From JBCBJZ01 sp038522635 (GTDB lineage Bacteria > Pseudomonadota > Alphaproteobacteria > Rhizobiales > Hyphomicrobiaceae), in contig JBCBJZ010000006.1 in the NCBI GenBank assembly GCA_038522635.1, forward strand, positions 1-49,819: a stretch of 49,819 nucleotides of DNA, in the 5' to 3' direction. The position numbers were made by a program, and so were the translations under genes. The notes under the pieces were generated by a model. It saw only the letters and a list, made by a program, of their open reading frames with translations, was not told the origin of the DNA and searched no databases. Below, in pieces: positions 25,307-34,156 of the stretch; within the stretch, counting starts at the first letter, position 1; each line of letters starts with the position of its first letter.

Positions 25307-28300
25307 ATGATGACGGGTGAACTGATCGGGCAACTGGTCCTTTGGCTGATTTTCGCAGTCATCGTGATCTTCATCCTCTATTGGGTGATGAACTGGCTCT
25401 ATCGGCGTTCACGCAAGGAAGTGGCGTTCGTGCGCACCGGCTTCCTGGGTGAAAAGGTGGTGATCGATGGCGGCGCATTCGTGTGGCCGATCATCCATGA
25501 CATCACGCCGGTCAATATGAACTCGCTGCAGTTGGCGATCACGCGCGAAAAGGACGAGGCGCTGATTACCAAAGACCGGTTGCGGGTCGATGTGGACGCG
25601 GAATTCTATGTCCGCGTCGCACAGACCAAGCAGGCGGTCAGCCTCGCCGCTTCGACGCTCGGCCGGCGGACCATGGAGCAGGAACGCCTGCACGCGATGC
25701 TGGCGGGTAAGTTCGTCTCGGCCATGCGCACGATCGCGTCGACCATGACGCTGGAAGAGTTGCACGAGAACCGGAATGAATATGTCCGGCGCATCCTGGA
25801 GACCGCACAAGAAGGGCTCGACAAGAACGGGCTGGAACTTGAAAGCGTTGCCGTCACCGACATCGATCAAACCGATATCGAGTATTTCAATCCGTCGAAC
25901 CGGTTCGATGCGCAGGGCCTGACGATGGTCATCGAGGAGATCGAGGCCAAGCGCAAACTGCGCAATGACATCGAACAAGACGCGATGATCAAGATCCGCA
26001 CGCGCAATCTGGAGGCGGAGAAGCAGGCGCTCGACATCGAGAAGGAAAGCGAGGAAGCGCGGCTGGCGCAGGAGCGTGAGATCGAGTTCCGTCGCGTGCA
26101 GCAGCGCACCGATCTCGCCCGTGAGCGCGCTGAACGCGAGAAGGAAGCCGAGCAGGCGACGCTGCTCAGCCGCGAAGCGATCGAAACCGCGCGTATTAAC
26201 AATGAGAAGTCGATCTCAGAAGCGCGTATCGCGTCAGAGCAGGACATCCGCCAAAAGGAGATCAACCGCCAGCGCGTGATCGATGAAGCCGAAATCGCGA
26301 CCAGCGAGGCGATTGAGAAGGCGCGGATCCAGCAAAGCCACGTGCTGACCGAGCAGCGCATCAAGACGCGTGAGGTCACCGAATCGGCTGAGATCGCCAC
26401 GCAAGGTGCGCTCGATAAGGCCCGCATCGCCTATGAGCAATCGGTGACGGAAGCGCGCATCGCCAAGGAGCAAGATACCCAGGCGAAAGAAATCGCCCGC
26501 CAGAAATCGATCGATGAAGCCGACATTCAGGCGCGCGAGTACATCGAGAAGGCGCGCATTGCCCAAGAGGAGGCGGTGACCGAAGCGCGTATCGCTTCGG
26601 AGCAGATCACGAAGGAGCGTGAGATTGCGCGCGAGCTTGCGGTGGATCGTGCGCAGATCTCATCGCGTGAGGCGAGCGAGAAGCTGCGGATCTCGCAGGA
26701 GAAAGTCGTCAACGCGGAACGGATCGCGTCCGACCAGGAAATCCGCGGCCTCGAGATCGAGCGCCAGAAATCGCTGCAAGAAGCCGAGATCGCTGCGCAG
26801 CAGTCGACGGAAGCTGCCAAGATTGCACGCGAAAAGCAGCTTTCCGCCGAGCGTATCGAAGCCGATCAACTCACCCGCGCGCGCGAGATCGAACACGCCA
26901 AGGCGATCGAACTGGCGCAGATCGTAGCTGGCGAAGAGACCAGCAAGAGCCGGATCGAGCAGGAAGAGCGCGTGCGCAATCTGGAGATCGCACGCAACCA
27001 GGCCGTGGATGAAGCTGAGATCGCAGCGCGTGAAGCGGTGGACGCGGCGCGCATCGCGCAGGAAGCCAAGACGGCGGTGCGGCGGATCGAGAGCGAGGAG
27101 ACAACGAGCGAGCGCGATGTTGCCCGTTCGCTCGCGATCGAAGCGGCGCAGATCGCCATGTCAGAGGCGACCGAGGCGGCGCGTATCGCGAAAGAGAAGA
27201 AGATCGCTGCGGAGCGCATCGCCTACGAGCAGGACCTGCGCGAGCGCGAGATCTCACGCAATCAGGCCGTCGAAGCGGCCGAGGTCGCCGCCCGCGATGC
27301 GGTGGAAGCGTCGCGCATTGCGCTTGATGCCAAGATCGCGGTTCAGCGGATCGAGAGCGAGGAAGTGACCAAGGCCCGTGACGTGGCGCGCGCCAAGGCG
27401 ATCGAGACGGCCGAACTGCGCCGCTCGGAGGCGGTCGAAGCGGCACGCATTGCCAAAGAGAAACGCATTGAGGCTGAGCGGATTTCGTCGGAGCACGAAG
27501 TGCGCGCCAAGGAGATCGAAAAGAACGAGTCGATCGAGAGCAACGAGATCGCTTCGCGGCGCACCGTCGAGCAGCTTCGGCTCGTCAAAGAGCAAGAGAC
27601 GGCGGCCGAGAAAATCGAGCGCGACGAACGCATTCGCACACTCGAGATCGCGCGCAACAAGATGCTCGATCAGGCGCAAATTGCCGCCGACGAAGCGCTG
27701 GAAGCGGCGCGCGTTGCCAAAGAAAAGACGATCGACGCGGAACGGATTCGCGCCGAGCAGGAACTCGACGCTCACAAGCTCGAACGCAAGAAGGCGATCG
27801 AGCAGCTTGAGGTGGTGCGGGTCCAGGCGCTGCGTGAAGCCGAGATCGGCAGCCAGCAGACGATCGAGCGTCTGCGCATCGCGTCAGAACGTGCGCTCGA
27901 TGATGACCGCATTGGCCATGAGACGGAGCGGCGTCGGTTGGAAATCGCGCGCGAACGTTCCGTTGAAGAAGCGCAGATGGAAAAAGCCATCGCGCTTTAT
28001 CAAAAGTCGCTGGATGAGACGGCGGCCGCCATCGAAGCCGACATCGCCAAGGCCCGCGCGACCGAAGCGGCAGAGCGCGTGATCACGGTGCGTGAAACCG
28101 AGCAGGCCAGCCGCCGCAAGACGGTGGAAGTCGTCATGGCGGAAACGGCTGCTGAAGAAAAACGCATCACCGCGGAAGCCGATCGCATCCGTGCCGGCGT
28201 CGAGGCGGAAGCGCAAAAACTCATCAATGAAGCCGAGAACGTGCTCACCGACGGCGCTCGCCACTCGCTGTTCAAGCGCAAGATGCTGGAACACGTCGAA

Positions 28301-28687
28301 GGCATCGTCTCCGCCTCGGTCAAGCCGCTGGAGAAAATCAACGACATCCGGATCATGCAGTTGGGCAACGGCAACGGTGCAGACGGCATGGGCTGGTCGA
28401 ACGGTGCCGATGGCGCTGGCGGCGGCAACGGGCATGCGAAGGGCATGAGCCCGACCGACGAAGTCATCAACTCAGCGCTGCGCTACCGCGTGCAGGCGCC
28501 GATGGTGGACAGCCTGCTTTCCGACATCGGCATCGATGGCTCCAACCTTGCCAAGCAGGGCGGCCTGTTGCGCGAAGCATCCGACCTGCAGCGCATCGAT
28601 ACCGAGCAGCGCCGTGCGAGCAAAGAACGTGGCGATGGCGCAGCGAAGCCCAAGGAAAATGGCCAGGCGCCGAAGGAGCAGAGCTAG
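25307..28687 (+). CDS. Giant flotillin/SPFH-domain membrane scaffold protein
   Basis: 1126 residues from ATG 25307 (GGGAG eight bases upstream; TTG 25292 is possible). Residues 6-28 are one membrane helix, followed by an SPFH/Band-7 domain (about 35-200) with the flotillin segments RKEVAFVRTGFLGEKVVIDGG and ITKDRLRVDVDAEFYVRV. Then comes a coiled coil: residues 284-888 are 55 consecutive 11-residue repeats without a register break, grouped mainly as 44-residue units. Residues 889-1010 resemble the usual flotillin C-terminal helix, and a Gly-rich then polar tail ends the protein. Typical flotillins are roughly 450-700 residues. Flotillins organise membrane microdomains and form cage-like oligomers; its place before the SRPBCC and Mo-hydroxylase genes suggests it scaffolds them. 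Confidence 0.92.
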   Translation: MMTGELIGQLVLWLIFAVIVIFILYWVMNWLYRRSRKEVAFVRTGFLGEKVVIDGGAFVWPIIHDITPVNMNSLQLAITREKDEALITKDRLRVDVDAEFYVRVAQTKQAVSLAASTLGRRTMEQERLHAMLAGKFVSAMRTIASTMTLEELHENRNEYVRRILETAQEGLDKNGLELESVAVTDIDQTDIEYFNPSNRFDAQGLTMVIEEIEAKRKLRNDIEQDAMIKIRTRNLEAEKQALDIEKESEEARLAQEREIEFRRVQQRTDLARERAEREKEAEQATLLSREAIETARINNEKSISEARIASEQDIRQKEINRQRVIDEAEIATSEAIEKARIQQSHVLTEQRIKTREVTESAEIATQGALDKARIAYEQSVTEARIAKEQDTQAKEIARQKSIDEADIQAREYIEKARIAQEEAVTEARIASEQITKEREIARELAVDRAQISSREASEKLRISQEKVVNAERIASDQEIRGLEIERQKSLQEAEIAAQQSTEAAKIAREKQLSAERIEADQLTRAREIEHAKAIELAQIVAGEETSKSRIEQEERVRNLEIARNQAVDEAEIAAREAVDAARIAQEAKTAVRRIESEETTSERDVARSLAIEAAQIAMSEATEAARIAKEKKIAAERIAYEQDLREREISRNQAVEAAEVAARDAVEASRIALDAKIAVQRIESEEVTKARDVARAKAIETAELRRSEAVEAARIAKEKRIEAERISSEHEVRAKEIEKNESIESNEIASRRTVEQLRLVKEQETAAEKIERDERIRTLEIARNKMLDQAQIAADEALEAARVAKEKTIDAERIRAEQELDAHKLERKKAIEQLEVVRVQALREAEIGSQQTIERLRIASERALDDDRIGHETERRRLEIARERSVEEAQMEKAIALYQKSLDETAAAIEADIAKARATEAAERVITVRETEQASRRKTVEVVMAETAAEEKRITAEADRIRAGVEAEAQKLINEAENVLTDGARHSLFKRKMLEHVEGIVSASVKPLEKINDIRIMQLGNGNGADGMGWSNGADGAGGGNGHAKGMSPTDEVINSALRYRVQAPMVDSLLSDIGIDGSNLAKQGGLLREASDLQRIDTEQRRASKERGDGAAKPKENGQAPKEQS
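26156..27970 (+). repeat. DNA encoding 55 hendecad repeats in 14 larger units
   Basis: Eleven units of 132 bp (4 x 11 codons), two of 99 bp and one of 165 bp, total 1815 bp = 605 codons. Units begin A-(E/Q/D)-(I/V/L), as in AEIAAQQSTEA; later hendecads look like ARIAKEKKIAA, ERIAYEQDLRE and REISRNQAVEA. The length agrees with the coordinates of the first and last unit. Confidence 0.9.
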
Positions 28688-29125
28688 ATGGCGCGCGCTT
28701 ACGTCTCTTCCGTGATCAACGCGCCGGCGAGCGAAGTCTGGGCCCGCGTCCGCGACTTCAACGGTTTGCCGCGCTGGCATCCGCGCATTCGCGATAGCCG
28801 CATCGAAGAAGCGCTGCCGGCCGACAAGGTCGGATGCGTGCGCAACTTCAACCTGCAGAACGGCGACAACCTGCGTGAGCAACTGCTCGGCCTATCCGAC
28901 TACGACATGTTCTACACCTACGCGATTTTAGAGAGCCCGATGCCGCTCAGCGATTACATCGCCACCTTGCGGTTGACCCCGGTCACCGAAGGCGAGCGCT
29001 GCTTCATCGAATGGTCGGCCGAGTTTTCATGCGCCCCTCAGGATGAGGACGACCTCGTCAACGGCATTGCACAAAACGTGTTTCAGGGCGGCTTTGATGC
29101 GCTGAAGCGCCACTTCAGCGGTTAG
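28688..29125 (+). CDS. SRPBCC-family (START-like) protein, CoxG-like, first of a pair
   Basis: 145 residues, ATG immediately after the flotillin stop; the GGAGCAGAGCTAG before it is a weak ribosome binding site. The fold is visible from the N-terminal strand AYVSSVINAPASEVWARVRDFNGLPRWHP, central LREQLLGLSD and the C-terminal helix. SRPBCC proteins enclose a hydrophobic ligand. In Cox-type clusters the SRPBCC protein CoxG is reported to carry quinone to the molybdenum enzyme. A similar role for the hydroxylase downstream is inferred from position. It shares RDFNG..RWHP and LREQLL.LSD with the next protein, so the two arose by duplication. Confidence 0.85.
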   Translation: MARAYVSSVINAPASEVWARVRDFNGLPRWHPRIRDSRIEEALPADKVGCVRNFNLQNGDNLREQLLGLSDYDMFYTYAILESPMPLSDYIATLRLTPVTEGERCFIEWSAEFSCAPQDEDDLVNGIAQNVFQGGFDALKRHFSG

Positions 29126-29144
29126 GCGGAGGGTCCTTCAGCCG

Positions 29145-29636
29145 ATGCCGCGTGTGGTCAAAAGCGTCGTTCTTGATGCCTCGGTGGATGCCGTGTGGGA
29201 CGTGCTGCGCGATTTCAACGGCCATGACCGGTGGCATCCGGCGGTGGCGACAAGTCACGTGGAGCGCGGCCGGGCGAGCGATGAAATCGGCTGCATCCGG
29301 CGGTTCACGCTCGCCGATGGTGGCGTCCTGCGTGAGCAGTTGCTGACGCTTTCGGACGTTGAACAGACCTACAGCTATTGCCTGCTCGATACGCCGATCC
29401 CGCTGTTCAACTACGTGTCGCACGTGCGCTTGCTGCCCGTCACAGATGGCGACCGCACGTTCTGGCAATGGGAGAGCCGGTTCGACACCCGCCATGGCGA
29501 AGATGATGCGATGAGCGCGTTGGTGGGGACGCAGATTTATGCGGCGGGCTTCGGCGCCATTGCCGCGCATTTGGGCGTTGCGCATTCGGGCGAGGGTGCG
29601 GGCGCCGGCGCTGGCGCAAACGGAGGCGCGGCATGA
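29145..29636 (+). CDS. SRPBCC-family (START-like) protein, second of a pair
   Basis: 163 residues, 19 bases after its paralogue, with GGAGGGTCC as a ribosome binding site. It keeps the same motifs (LRDFNGHDRWHP, LREQLLTLSD, FWQWES) but ends in a Gly/Ala-rich tail of about 15 residues absent from the first copy. Both retain the hydrophobic-cavity pattern, so they may bind two different lipophilic ligands or act as a heterodimer. The FAD subunit gene of the Mo-hydroxylase follows after 27 bases. Confidence 0.85.
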   Translation: MPRVVKSVVLDASVDAVWDVLRDFNGHDRWHPAVATSHVERGRASDEIGCIRRFTLADGGVLREQLLTLSDVEQTYSYCLLDTPIPLFNYVSHVRLLPVTDGDRTFWQWESRFDTRHGEDDAMSALVGTQIYAAGFGAIAAHLGVAHSGEGAGAGAGANGGAA

Positions 29637-29663
29637 TCGCTCTATGCGGGGAGGGGGCGCGCG

Positions 29664-30464
29664 ATGGTCAGCGTTGAGAGCTATGCAAACGCGCGCGAAG
29701 CGGCTGCCGCGTTGACGCCGACAGCACGCTATCTCGGCGGTGGCACGCTGCTGATGCGCGCGGTCAACTACGGCGACCAGAGTTTTGACCGCCTTGTGCG
29801 CTCGCCTGATCCCGCTTTGCGGATGATCCAGCGCGAGGGCGATGGTGTGGTGATCGGTGCCGGCGTGCGCATGGTCGACGTCATCAACCACGCGGATACA
29901 GCGTTCCTGAGCGCGGCCGCCCGCGGTGTCGGCGGTCCGGCGGTGCGTAACGCCGCAACGGTGGGCGGCAACCTGCTGGCGCCGCACCCCTACGGTGACT
30001 TCGCAACGGCGCTGCTTGCCATGGAGGCGAGCGTGCATATGGCCGATGGGACAGCGCATCCGGTCGAGGCATTTTTGGCCGCGCGCGATTCGATGCCGGG
30101 GCTCATCACGCATGTGCGCGTGCCTGTATCGCAGGCCTCACGGCTTTTGTTCATGAAGGTGTCGCGGGTCAAACCGAAGGGCGTGTCGCTGTTGTCCATT
30201 GCGGCGAGCGTGCCGCGCGGCGGCAGTCGGCTGAGCGGTGTGCGTCTGGCGTTCGGCGCGATGGGACCAACGCCGCTGCGCGCCAAAGCGGCCGAGGCGG
30301 CGCTTGAGGGTGCGAACCTCGATGAGGCGGGCCTGGCGCCCGCTTTAAGCGTGGTCAACGAGGGGTTGGCGCCGGCCGATGATGCGTTGGCCAGCGCCTG
30401 GTACCGCCGCGAAGTTGCGCCGGTCTATCTCAAGCGGATGCTGCTTGAAGCGCGGGGGTGGTGA
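29664..30464 (+). CDS. Molybdenum hydroxylase FAD-binding (medium) subunit, CoxM/XdhB-like
   Basis: 266 residues. The FAD-binding segments are present: ARYLGGGTLLM near the start, and RGVGGPAVRNAATVGGNLLAPHPYGDF, the second flavin loop. The C-terminal CO-dehydrogenase flavoprotein domain follows (about 165-262). It passes electrons from the [2Fe-2S] subunit to FAD and then to NAD or quinone. Its stop TGA shares the A with the ATG of the small subunit (TGATG), so subunit ratios are coupled. It is slightly short for the family (about 270-300). Confidence 0.9.
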   Translation: MVSVESYANAREAAAALTPTARYLGGGTLLMRAVNYGDQSFDRLVRSPDPALRMIQREGDGVVIGAGVRMVDVINHADTAFLSAAARGVGGPAVRNAATVGGNLLAPHPYGDFATALLAMEASVHMADGTAHPVEAFLAARDSMPGLITHVRVPVSQASRLLFMKVSRVKPKGVSLLSIAASVPRGGSRLSGVRLAFGAMGPTPLRAKAAEAALEGANLDEAGLAPALSVVNEGLAPADDALASAWYRREVAPVYLKRMLLEARGW

Positions 30465-30961
30465 TGGTCAAGACACCGGTCAGATTCACACTCAACGGCC
30501 AAGAGACAGGGCTCTTTATCGATGAAGCGGCCAACCTCTTGGAGGCGCTGCGCCGCGGTGCGGGCGACCTGACGCCGAAACAGGGTTGCGCGCAAGGCAC
30601 GTGCGGCACTTGCACGGTGTTGATCGATGGCGAGCCTCGGCTGAGCTGCATCACGCTGGCGCAAAGCGTGGAAGGGACGCATGTCGAGACGACGGCGTCG
30701 CTCGGCCGTGGCGAAATGCTGGCGCCTCTGCAGCAGGCTTTCATCGATGGCTTTGCGGCCCAGTGCGGGTTTTGCACGCCGGGTATGCTGATGGCGGCCA
30801 CGGCGCTGCTGCGGCGCAATCCCAACCCTTCGCGCGATGAGGTGATCGAAGCGATCTCGGGCAACCTGTGCCGCTGTACGGGTTACGAGCCGATCGTCGA
30901 TGCGATCCTGGAGGCGGCCCGTTCTGGCGGGGCTGCGGGCACGCGCGCGGGGCACGGATGA
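30464..30961 (+). CDS. Molybdenum hydroxylase [2Fe-2S] (small) subunit, CoxS-like
   Basis: 165 residues from ATG 30464, with a purine-rich GGGGGTGG upstream; GTG 30458 is possible. The plant-type ferredoxin cluster is held by GCAQGTCGTC and a later Cys (RLSC); the C-terminal four-helix cluster domain has QCGFCTPG and GNLCRCTGY. All eight Cys ligands are there. The protein links the molybdopterin site to the FAD subunit. It lies between genes for the FAD subunit and the split large subunit, the order (M-S-L) used by CO-dehydrogenase-type clusters. Confidence 0.94.
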   Translation: MVKTPVRFTLNGQETGLFIDEAANLLEALRRGAGDLTPKQGCAQGTCGTCTVLIDGEPRLSCITLAQSVEGTHVETTASLGRGEMLAPLQQAFIDGFAAQCGFCTPGMLMAATALLRRNPNPSRDEVIEAISGNLCRCTGYEPIVDAILEAARSGGAAGTRAGHG

Positions 30962-30986
30962 GCGCGAGGGTGAGAGGCAGACGGCC

Positions 30987-33128
30987 ATGACAACGATCGA
31001 GTTCCGCAAGGACCTGTTCGCCGACGAGCGCGACGACAACCTCAATGAGATCGGCAAGCCGAAGTTGCGTCAGGACATCGTCGGCCACGTGACCGGGCGA
31101 TCGCCCTACTACGATGATCACCTGTTTGAAGGCTTGCTGCACATGCGCTGCGTGCGCTCACCGCACCACCATGCGCGGATCCGTGCGATCGATTATACGC
31201 GCGCCGAAGCCATGCCCGGCGTGGTGCGGATCGTGCGCCCGCAGGATGTGCCCCACAACATCAACACGCTGCTCTCGCTGATCAACTTCGGGCGCGATGA
31301 TGAGGCGCTGCTGCAGCCCGATAAAGTCGCCTACAAGGGTGAGCCGGTCGCCGCCGTCATCGCCACCAGCGAGCGTGCAGCCCGCGATGCCGTCGCCGCG
31401 ATCACCGTCGACTACGAGGTCTTGGCGCACGTGCTCGACTTGGATGCCGCGTTGGCGCCCGACGCGCCGATCGTAAACGAAACCTACCCCAACAACACGT
31501 TCGATTATCACGAGCGCTTCGACCATCAAAAGCTGCGGTTCGGTGATGTCGATGCGGCGTTCGCGCAAGCTGATCACATCGTTGAAGACAGCTACCAGAT
31601 GTCGCCGATCGAACAGGCGCCGCTTGAAACCTGCGGGGCGATCGCGGCCCCTGAAACGAATGACCGCTACGTCTGTTACACCGGCACGCAGGCGCTATTC
31701 TTTTCGCTCGGGACCACCGCCAAGCTGCTCGACATGGCCTCATCACGCCTGCATTTCATCGGCGGCACAGTGGGCGGTGGTTTTGGCGGCAAGGTCGACA
31801 GCTTGCACGAGCCGCTGGCTGTGCTCGGCGCGATGCTCACCGGGGCGCCAGTCAAGTTCTGCTTCGACCGCGAAGAAGAGATGCAGGTTGGCGCACCGCG
31901 CGGGGCGGAACGCTGGCACATCAAGGATGGCGTGATGAACGATGGGCGCATCGTCGCGCGCGCGTTCACGGGCCTGTTCGATGCGGGCGCCTACACGCGG
32001 CTGTCCTCCTACGCGATCGTCAAGGCGACCGGGCATTTGCCGGGGCCCTACACGATCCCCAACATCGCTTCCAACGTCTACTGCGTTTACACCAATCGCA
32101 CGCCGGCAACGGCCATGCGCGGGTTCGGCATCACCGGCGTCGACTTCGCGATCGAGTGCCATATGGATCAGGTGGCCGAACGTGTCGGTGCCGATCCGAT
32201 CGAGTTGCGCCTGATCAACGCCTATCGCGATGGCGATATGAAAGCGCATCGGCGTAGCGCCAAAAACACCGCGCTGATCGAGTGCTGTCAGGTTGCAGCC
32301 CAAAAGGCGCAATGGGCGCTCAGCCCGCAGATGGCGGCGCTCTCAAGCCTTCAGGGGGGAGGCGAGGGCTGGCGGGCACAGATCCCTGCGACGCCGACGG
32401 ATGCGGTTGGCCAGATTGGCGAGCGACGGCGCCAGACGGTGCCGTTGGAGCCAGGGCAGCACGGCGCGCCGGCAGGGCAGGTCCCGGCCGGTCAGGCAGG
32501 CGAAACAGTTCATGCCGCGCCCCCGCAGCGCGAAGATATGCAGGTTGCGCCGGAGCGGATCGGTCATCGCACGGCGGCGACGCCAGGATATCCCGCTTCG
32601 CCCGGACCTCAGCGTTCAACGCCGGTTGTGCCGCCTGCCCACGCACCTGCGTATGCGAGCGCTTCGCCGTCGCCGCGAGGTACGCCGGCCGCGCCAGCGA
32701 CGCGAACGTTTGCGTCCCCGACGCCACAGCCACCACCACCGCTGCAGGCTTCACCTGCGCCGGCCCTGCAGGATTTGTCCCTGCAGCGTCAGCCGCCACC
32801 GTCTTCGCCATCATCCTCTTCGCCATCATCCTCGCCCTTGCGCACCACCGGTTACCAACCGCTGCCGCCGTATCAGCCGCAGCCCGCACACCATCGCCCG
32901 GCGGCGGGTGGGCCTGGGACGTCAGCGTCGAATGCGCCTGCGGCGTCGACCGCGTCGACCACGCCACCTTCGCCCGCCCCAAGCCCGCCGCCGTCAACAG
33001 CGTCGCCGCCCACAGCCCCAAGCGGGGACGGGCCGGCCAGCGACGCCTACAGGCCCGAGCAACCCTTCCAACGCGGCGTCAAACGCCCAGGGGTCTCGCG
33101 CTTCATCTCCGGCACGCGGAGGCGCTGA
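30987..33128 (+). CDS. Molybdenum hydroxylase large subunit, N-terminal part with long Pro/Ser/Ala-rich tail
   Basis: 713 residues from ATG 30987 (GAGAGG upstream). Residues 1-450 are the N-terminal half of a xanthine-dehydrogenase-type molybdopterin subunit: RQDIVGHVTGRSPYYDD, then GGTVGGGFGGK and AMRGFG at the cofactor. The CO-dehydrogenase motif AYxCSFR is absent, so CO is not the expected substrate. Residues 458-713 are low-complexity (Pro, Ala, Ser, Gln), ending GTRRR. The remaining half is encoded by the next gene, beginning two bases after this stop with its own ribosome binding site inside the tail's codons. The two chains probably assemble into one cofactor site. A frameshift in a single ancestral gene is the alternative. 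Confidence 0.88.
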   Translation: MTTIEFRKDLFADERDDNLNEIGKPKLRQDIVGHVTGRSPYYDDHLFEGLLHMRCVRSPHHHARIRAIDYTRAEAMPGVVRIVRPQDVPHNINTLLSLINFGRDDEALLQPDKVAYKGEPVAAVIATSERAARDAVAAITVDYEVLAHVLDLDAALAPDAPIVNETYPNNTFDYHERFDHQKLRFGDVDAAFAQADHIVEDSYQMSPIEQAPLETCGAIAAPETNDRYVCYTGTQALFFSLGTTAKLLDMASSRLHFIGGTVGGGFGGKVDSLHEPLAVLGAMLTGAPVKFCFDREEEMQVGAPRGAERWHIKDGVMNDGRIVARAFTGLFDAGAYTRLSSYAIVKATGHLPGPYTIPNIASNVYCVYTNRTPATAMRGFGITGVDFAIECHMDQVAERVGADPIELRLINAYRDGDMKAHRRSAKNTALIECCQVAAQKAQWALSPQMAALSSLQGGGEGWRAQIPATPTDAVGQIGERRRQTVPLEPGQHGAPAGQVPAGQAGETVHAAPPQREDMQVAPERIGHRTAATPGYPASPGPQRSTPVVPPAHAPAYASASPSPRGTPAAPATRTFASPTPQPPPPLQASPAPALQDLSLQRQPPPSSPSSSSPSSSPLRTTGYQPLPPYQPQPAHHRPAAGGPGTSASNAPAASTASTTPPSPAPSPPPSTASPPTAPSGDGPASDAYRPEQPFQRGVKRPGVSRFISGTRRR
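32802..32831 (+). repeat. 15-bp direct repeat in the low-complexity tail
   Basis: TCTTCGCCATCATCC occurs twice in tandem, in frame (15 bp), inside the Pro/Ser-rich region. It suggests that the tail grew by small duplications. Confidence 0.85.
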
Positions 33129-33130
33129 CA

Positions 33131-34153
33131 ATGGCCATCCATAAGGGACGCGGGTTCGCCTGCATCAATTATCCGATCGGCATGAACCTTGGTGGTGATC
33201 CAAGCCAGGCGCTCGTGCACAGCACGCCCGATGGCAAGTTCAAGGTTGCGCTATCGGCGATCGACTTGGGTCAGGGCATGAAATCGGTCACCCGCCAGAT
33301 CGCGGCTGAGACGCTCGGCGTGCCACTCGACGATGTCTATGTGGACACCGCCGACAGCGATACCGGCCCGCACGACATGGGCTCGTTCGCCTCACGCGGC
33401 ACCCACCGCATGGGTAACGCGGTCATCCGTGCCGCGAGCGAAGCGCGCCAGGCGATGTTGGAAGCCGCAGCCGATGAGCTTGAGGTGAACGCAAGCGACC
33501 TGGAAACCGATGGCCGCGGCGCCATCCACGTCAAGGGTGCGCCCAGCCGTTCGATCACCGTCGCCGACACCGCGATCGCGGCACAGTTCAAACAGGGGCG
33601 CACGCTCTCGGGACGCGGCATTTTCCTCATTCCGCCGTCCGAAGCCGACCCGATGACGGGGGAAATGACGCCTGTCTCCTGCTACGCGCACGCAGCCCTG
33701 GTCATCGATCTGGAGGTCGACGATGAGACCGGCGTTGTGACGGTCACGGCGATCAACTCGGCCTATGAGGTGGGGCGCGCGCTCAATCCCAAACTGGTCG
33801 AGCAGCAGTTGGTGGGCGGCGCCTGGATGGGTGTTTCCCACGCGCTTTACGAGACGACGGAGCCCTATTATCCCGCGCGCGAACACGGGGCGGAGGACTT
33901 CAATCACTACCTGATGCCAGGGCCCGGCGAGATCGTCCCGCATCATATCGCGGTGCTTGAGCGACCGGCTGAAGATGCCCCTTACGGCGGCAAGGGGCCT
34001 GGCGAGATGTGCGCCAATCCGGTGCTGCCGGCGATCGCGAACGCGGTCTACAACGCGGTTGGCGTGCGCTGCCACCAGTTGCCGATCACGCCTGAAAAAG
34101 TGCTGCGGGGGTTGCGCGAAAACGGTGGCGCACGGCCCCAGGGGCGGCGTTAG
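33131..34153 (+). CDS. Molybdenum hydroxylase large subunit, C-terminal part
   Basis: 340 residues from ATG 33131, which has GGAGG at 33118-33122. It starts exactly at the second half of the molybdopterin domain: GRGFACINYPIGMNLGGDPSQALV, SAIDLGQGMKSVTRQ, GSFASRGTHRMGNAV, and near the end GGKGPGEMCANPVLPAIANA, whose Glu is the catalytic base of the family. The same frame is open upstream to 32282 but that stretch is the low-complexity DNA of the previous gene and does not look like protein. It needs the previous gene product to make a complete cofactor site. Three bases separate it from the MoxR gene. Confidence 0.88.
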   Translation: MAIHKGRGFACINYPIGMNLGGDPSQALVHSTPDGKFKVALSAIDLGQGMKSVTRQIAAETLGVPLDDVYVDTADSDTGPHDMGSFASRGTHRMGNAVIRAASEARQAMLEAAADELEVNASDLETDGRGAIHVKGAPSRSITVADTAIAAQFKQGRTLSGRGIFLIPPSEADPMTGEMTPVSCYAHAALVIDLEVDDETGVVTVTAINSAYEVGRALNPKLVEQQLVGGAWMGVSHALYETTEPYYPAREHGAEDFNHYLMPGPGEIVPHHIAVLERPAEDAPYGGKGPGEMCANPVLPAIANAVYNAVGVRCHQLPITPEKVLRGLRENGGARPQGRR

Positions 34154-34156
34154 GCG

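Noticed and set aside
26156..27970. Recent tandem DNA duplication or assembly error
   Set aside because: Units differ strongly in DNA and protein sequence while holding register, so they are old and under selection.
32282..33130. Upstream extension of the second large-subunit gene and a third open frame (Arg-rich) through the same DNA
   Set aside because: The low-complexity DNA is stop-poor in all three forward frames; only the Pro/Ser frame continues from a conserved domain, and the second half has its own start with a ribosome binding site.
30987..34153. CO dehydrogenase
   Set aside because: The form I CoxL motif AYxCSFR is absent.
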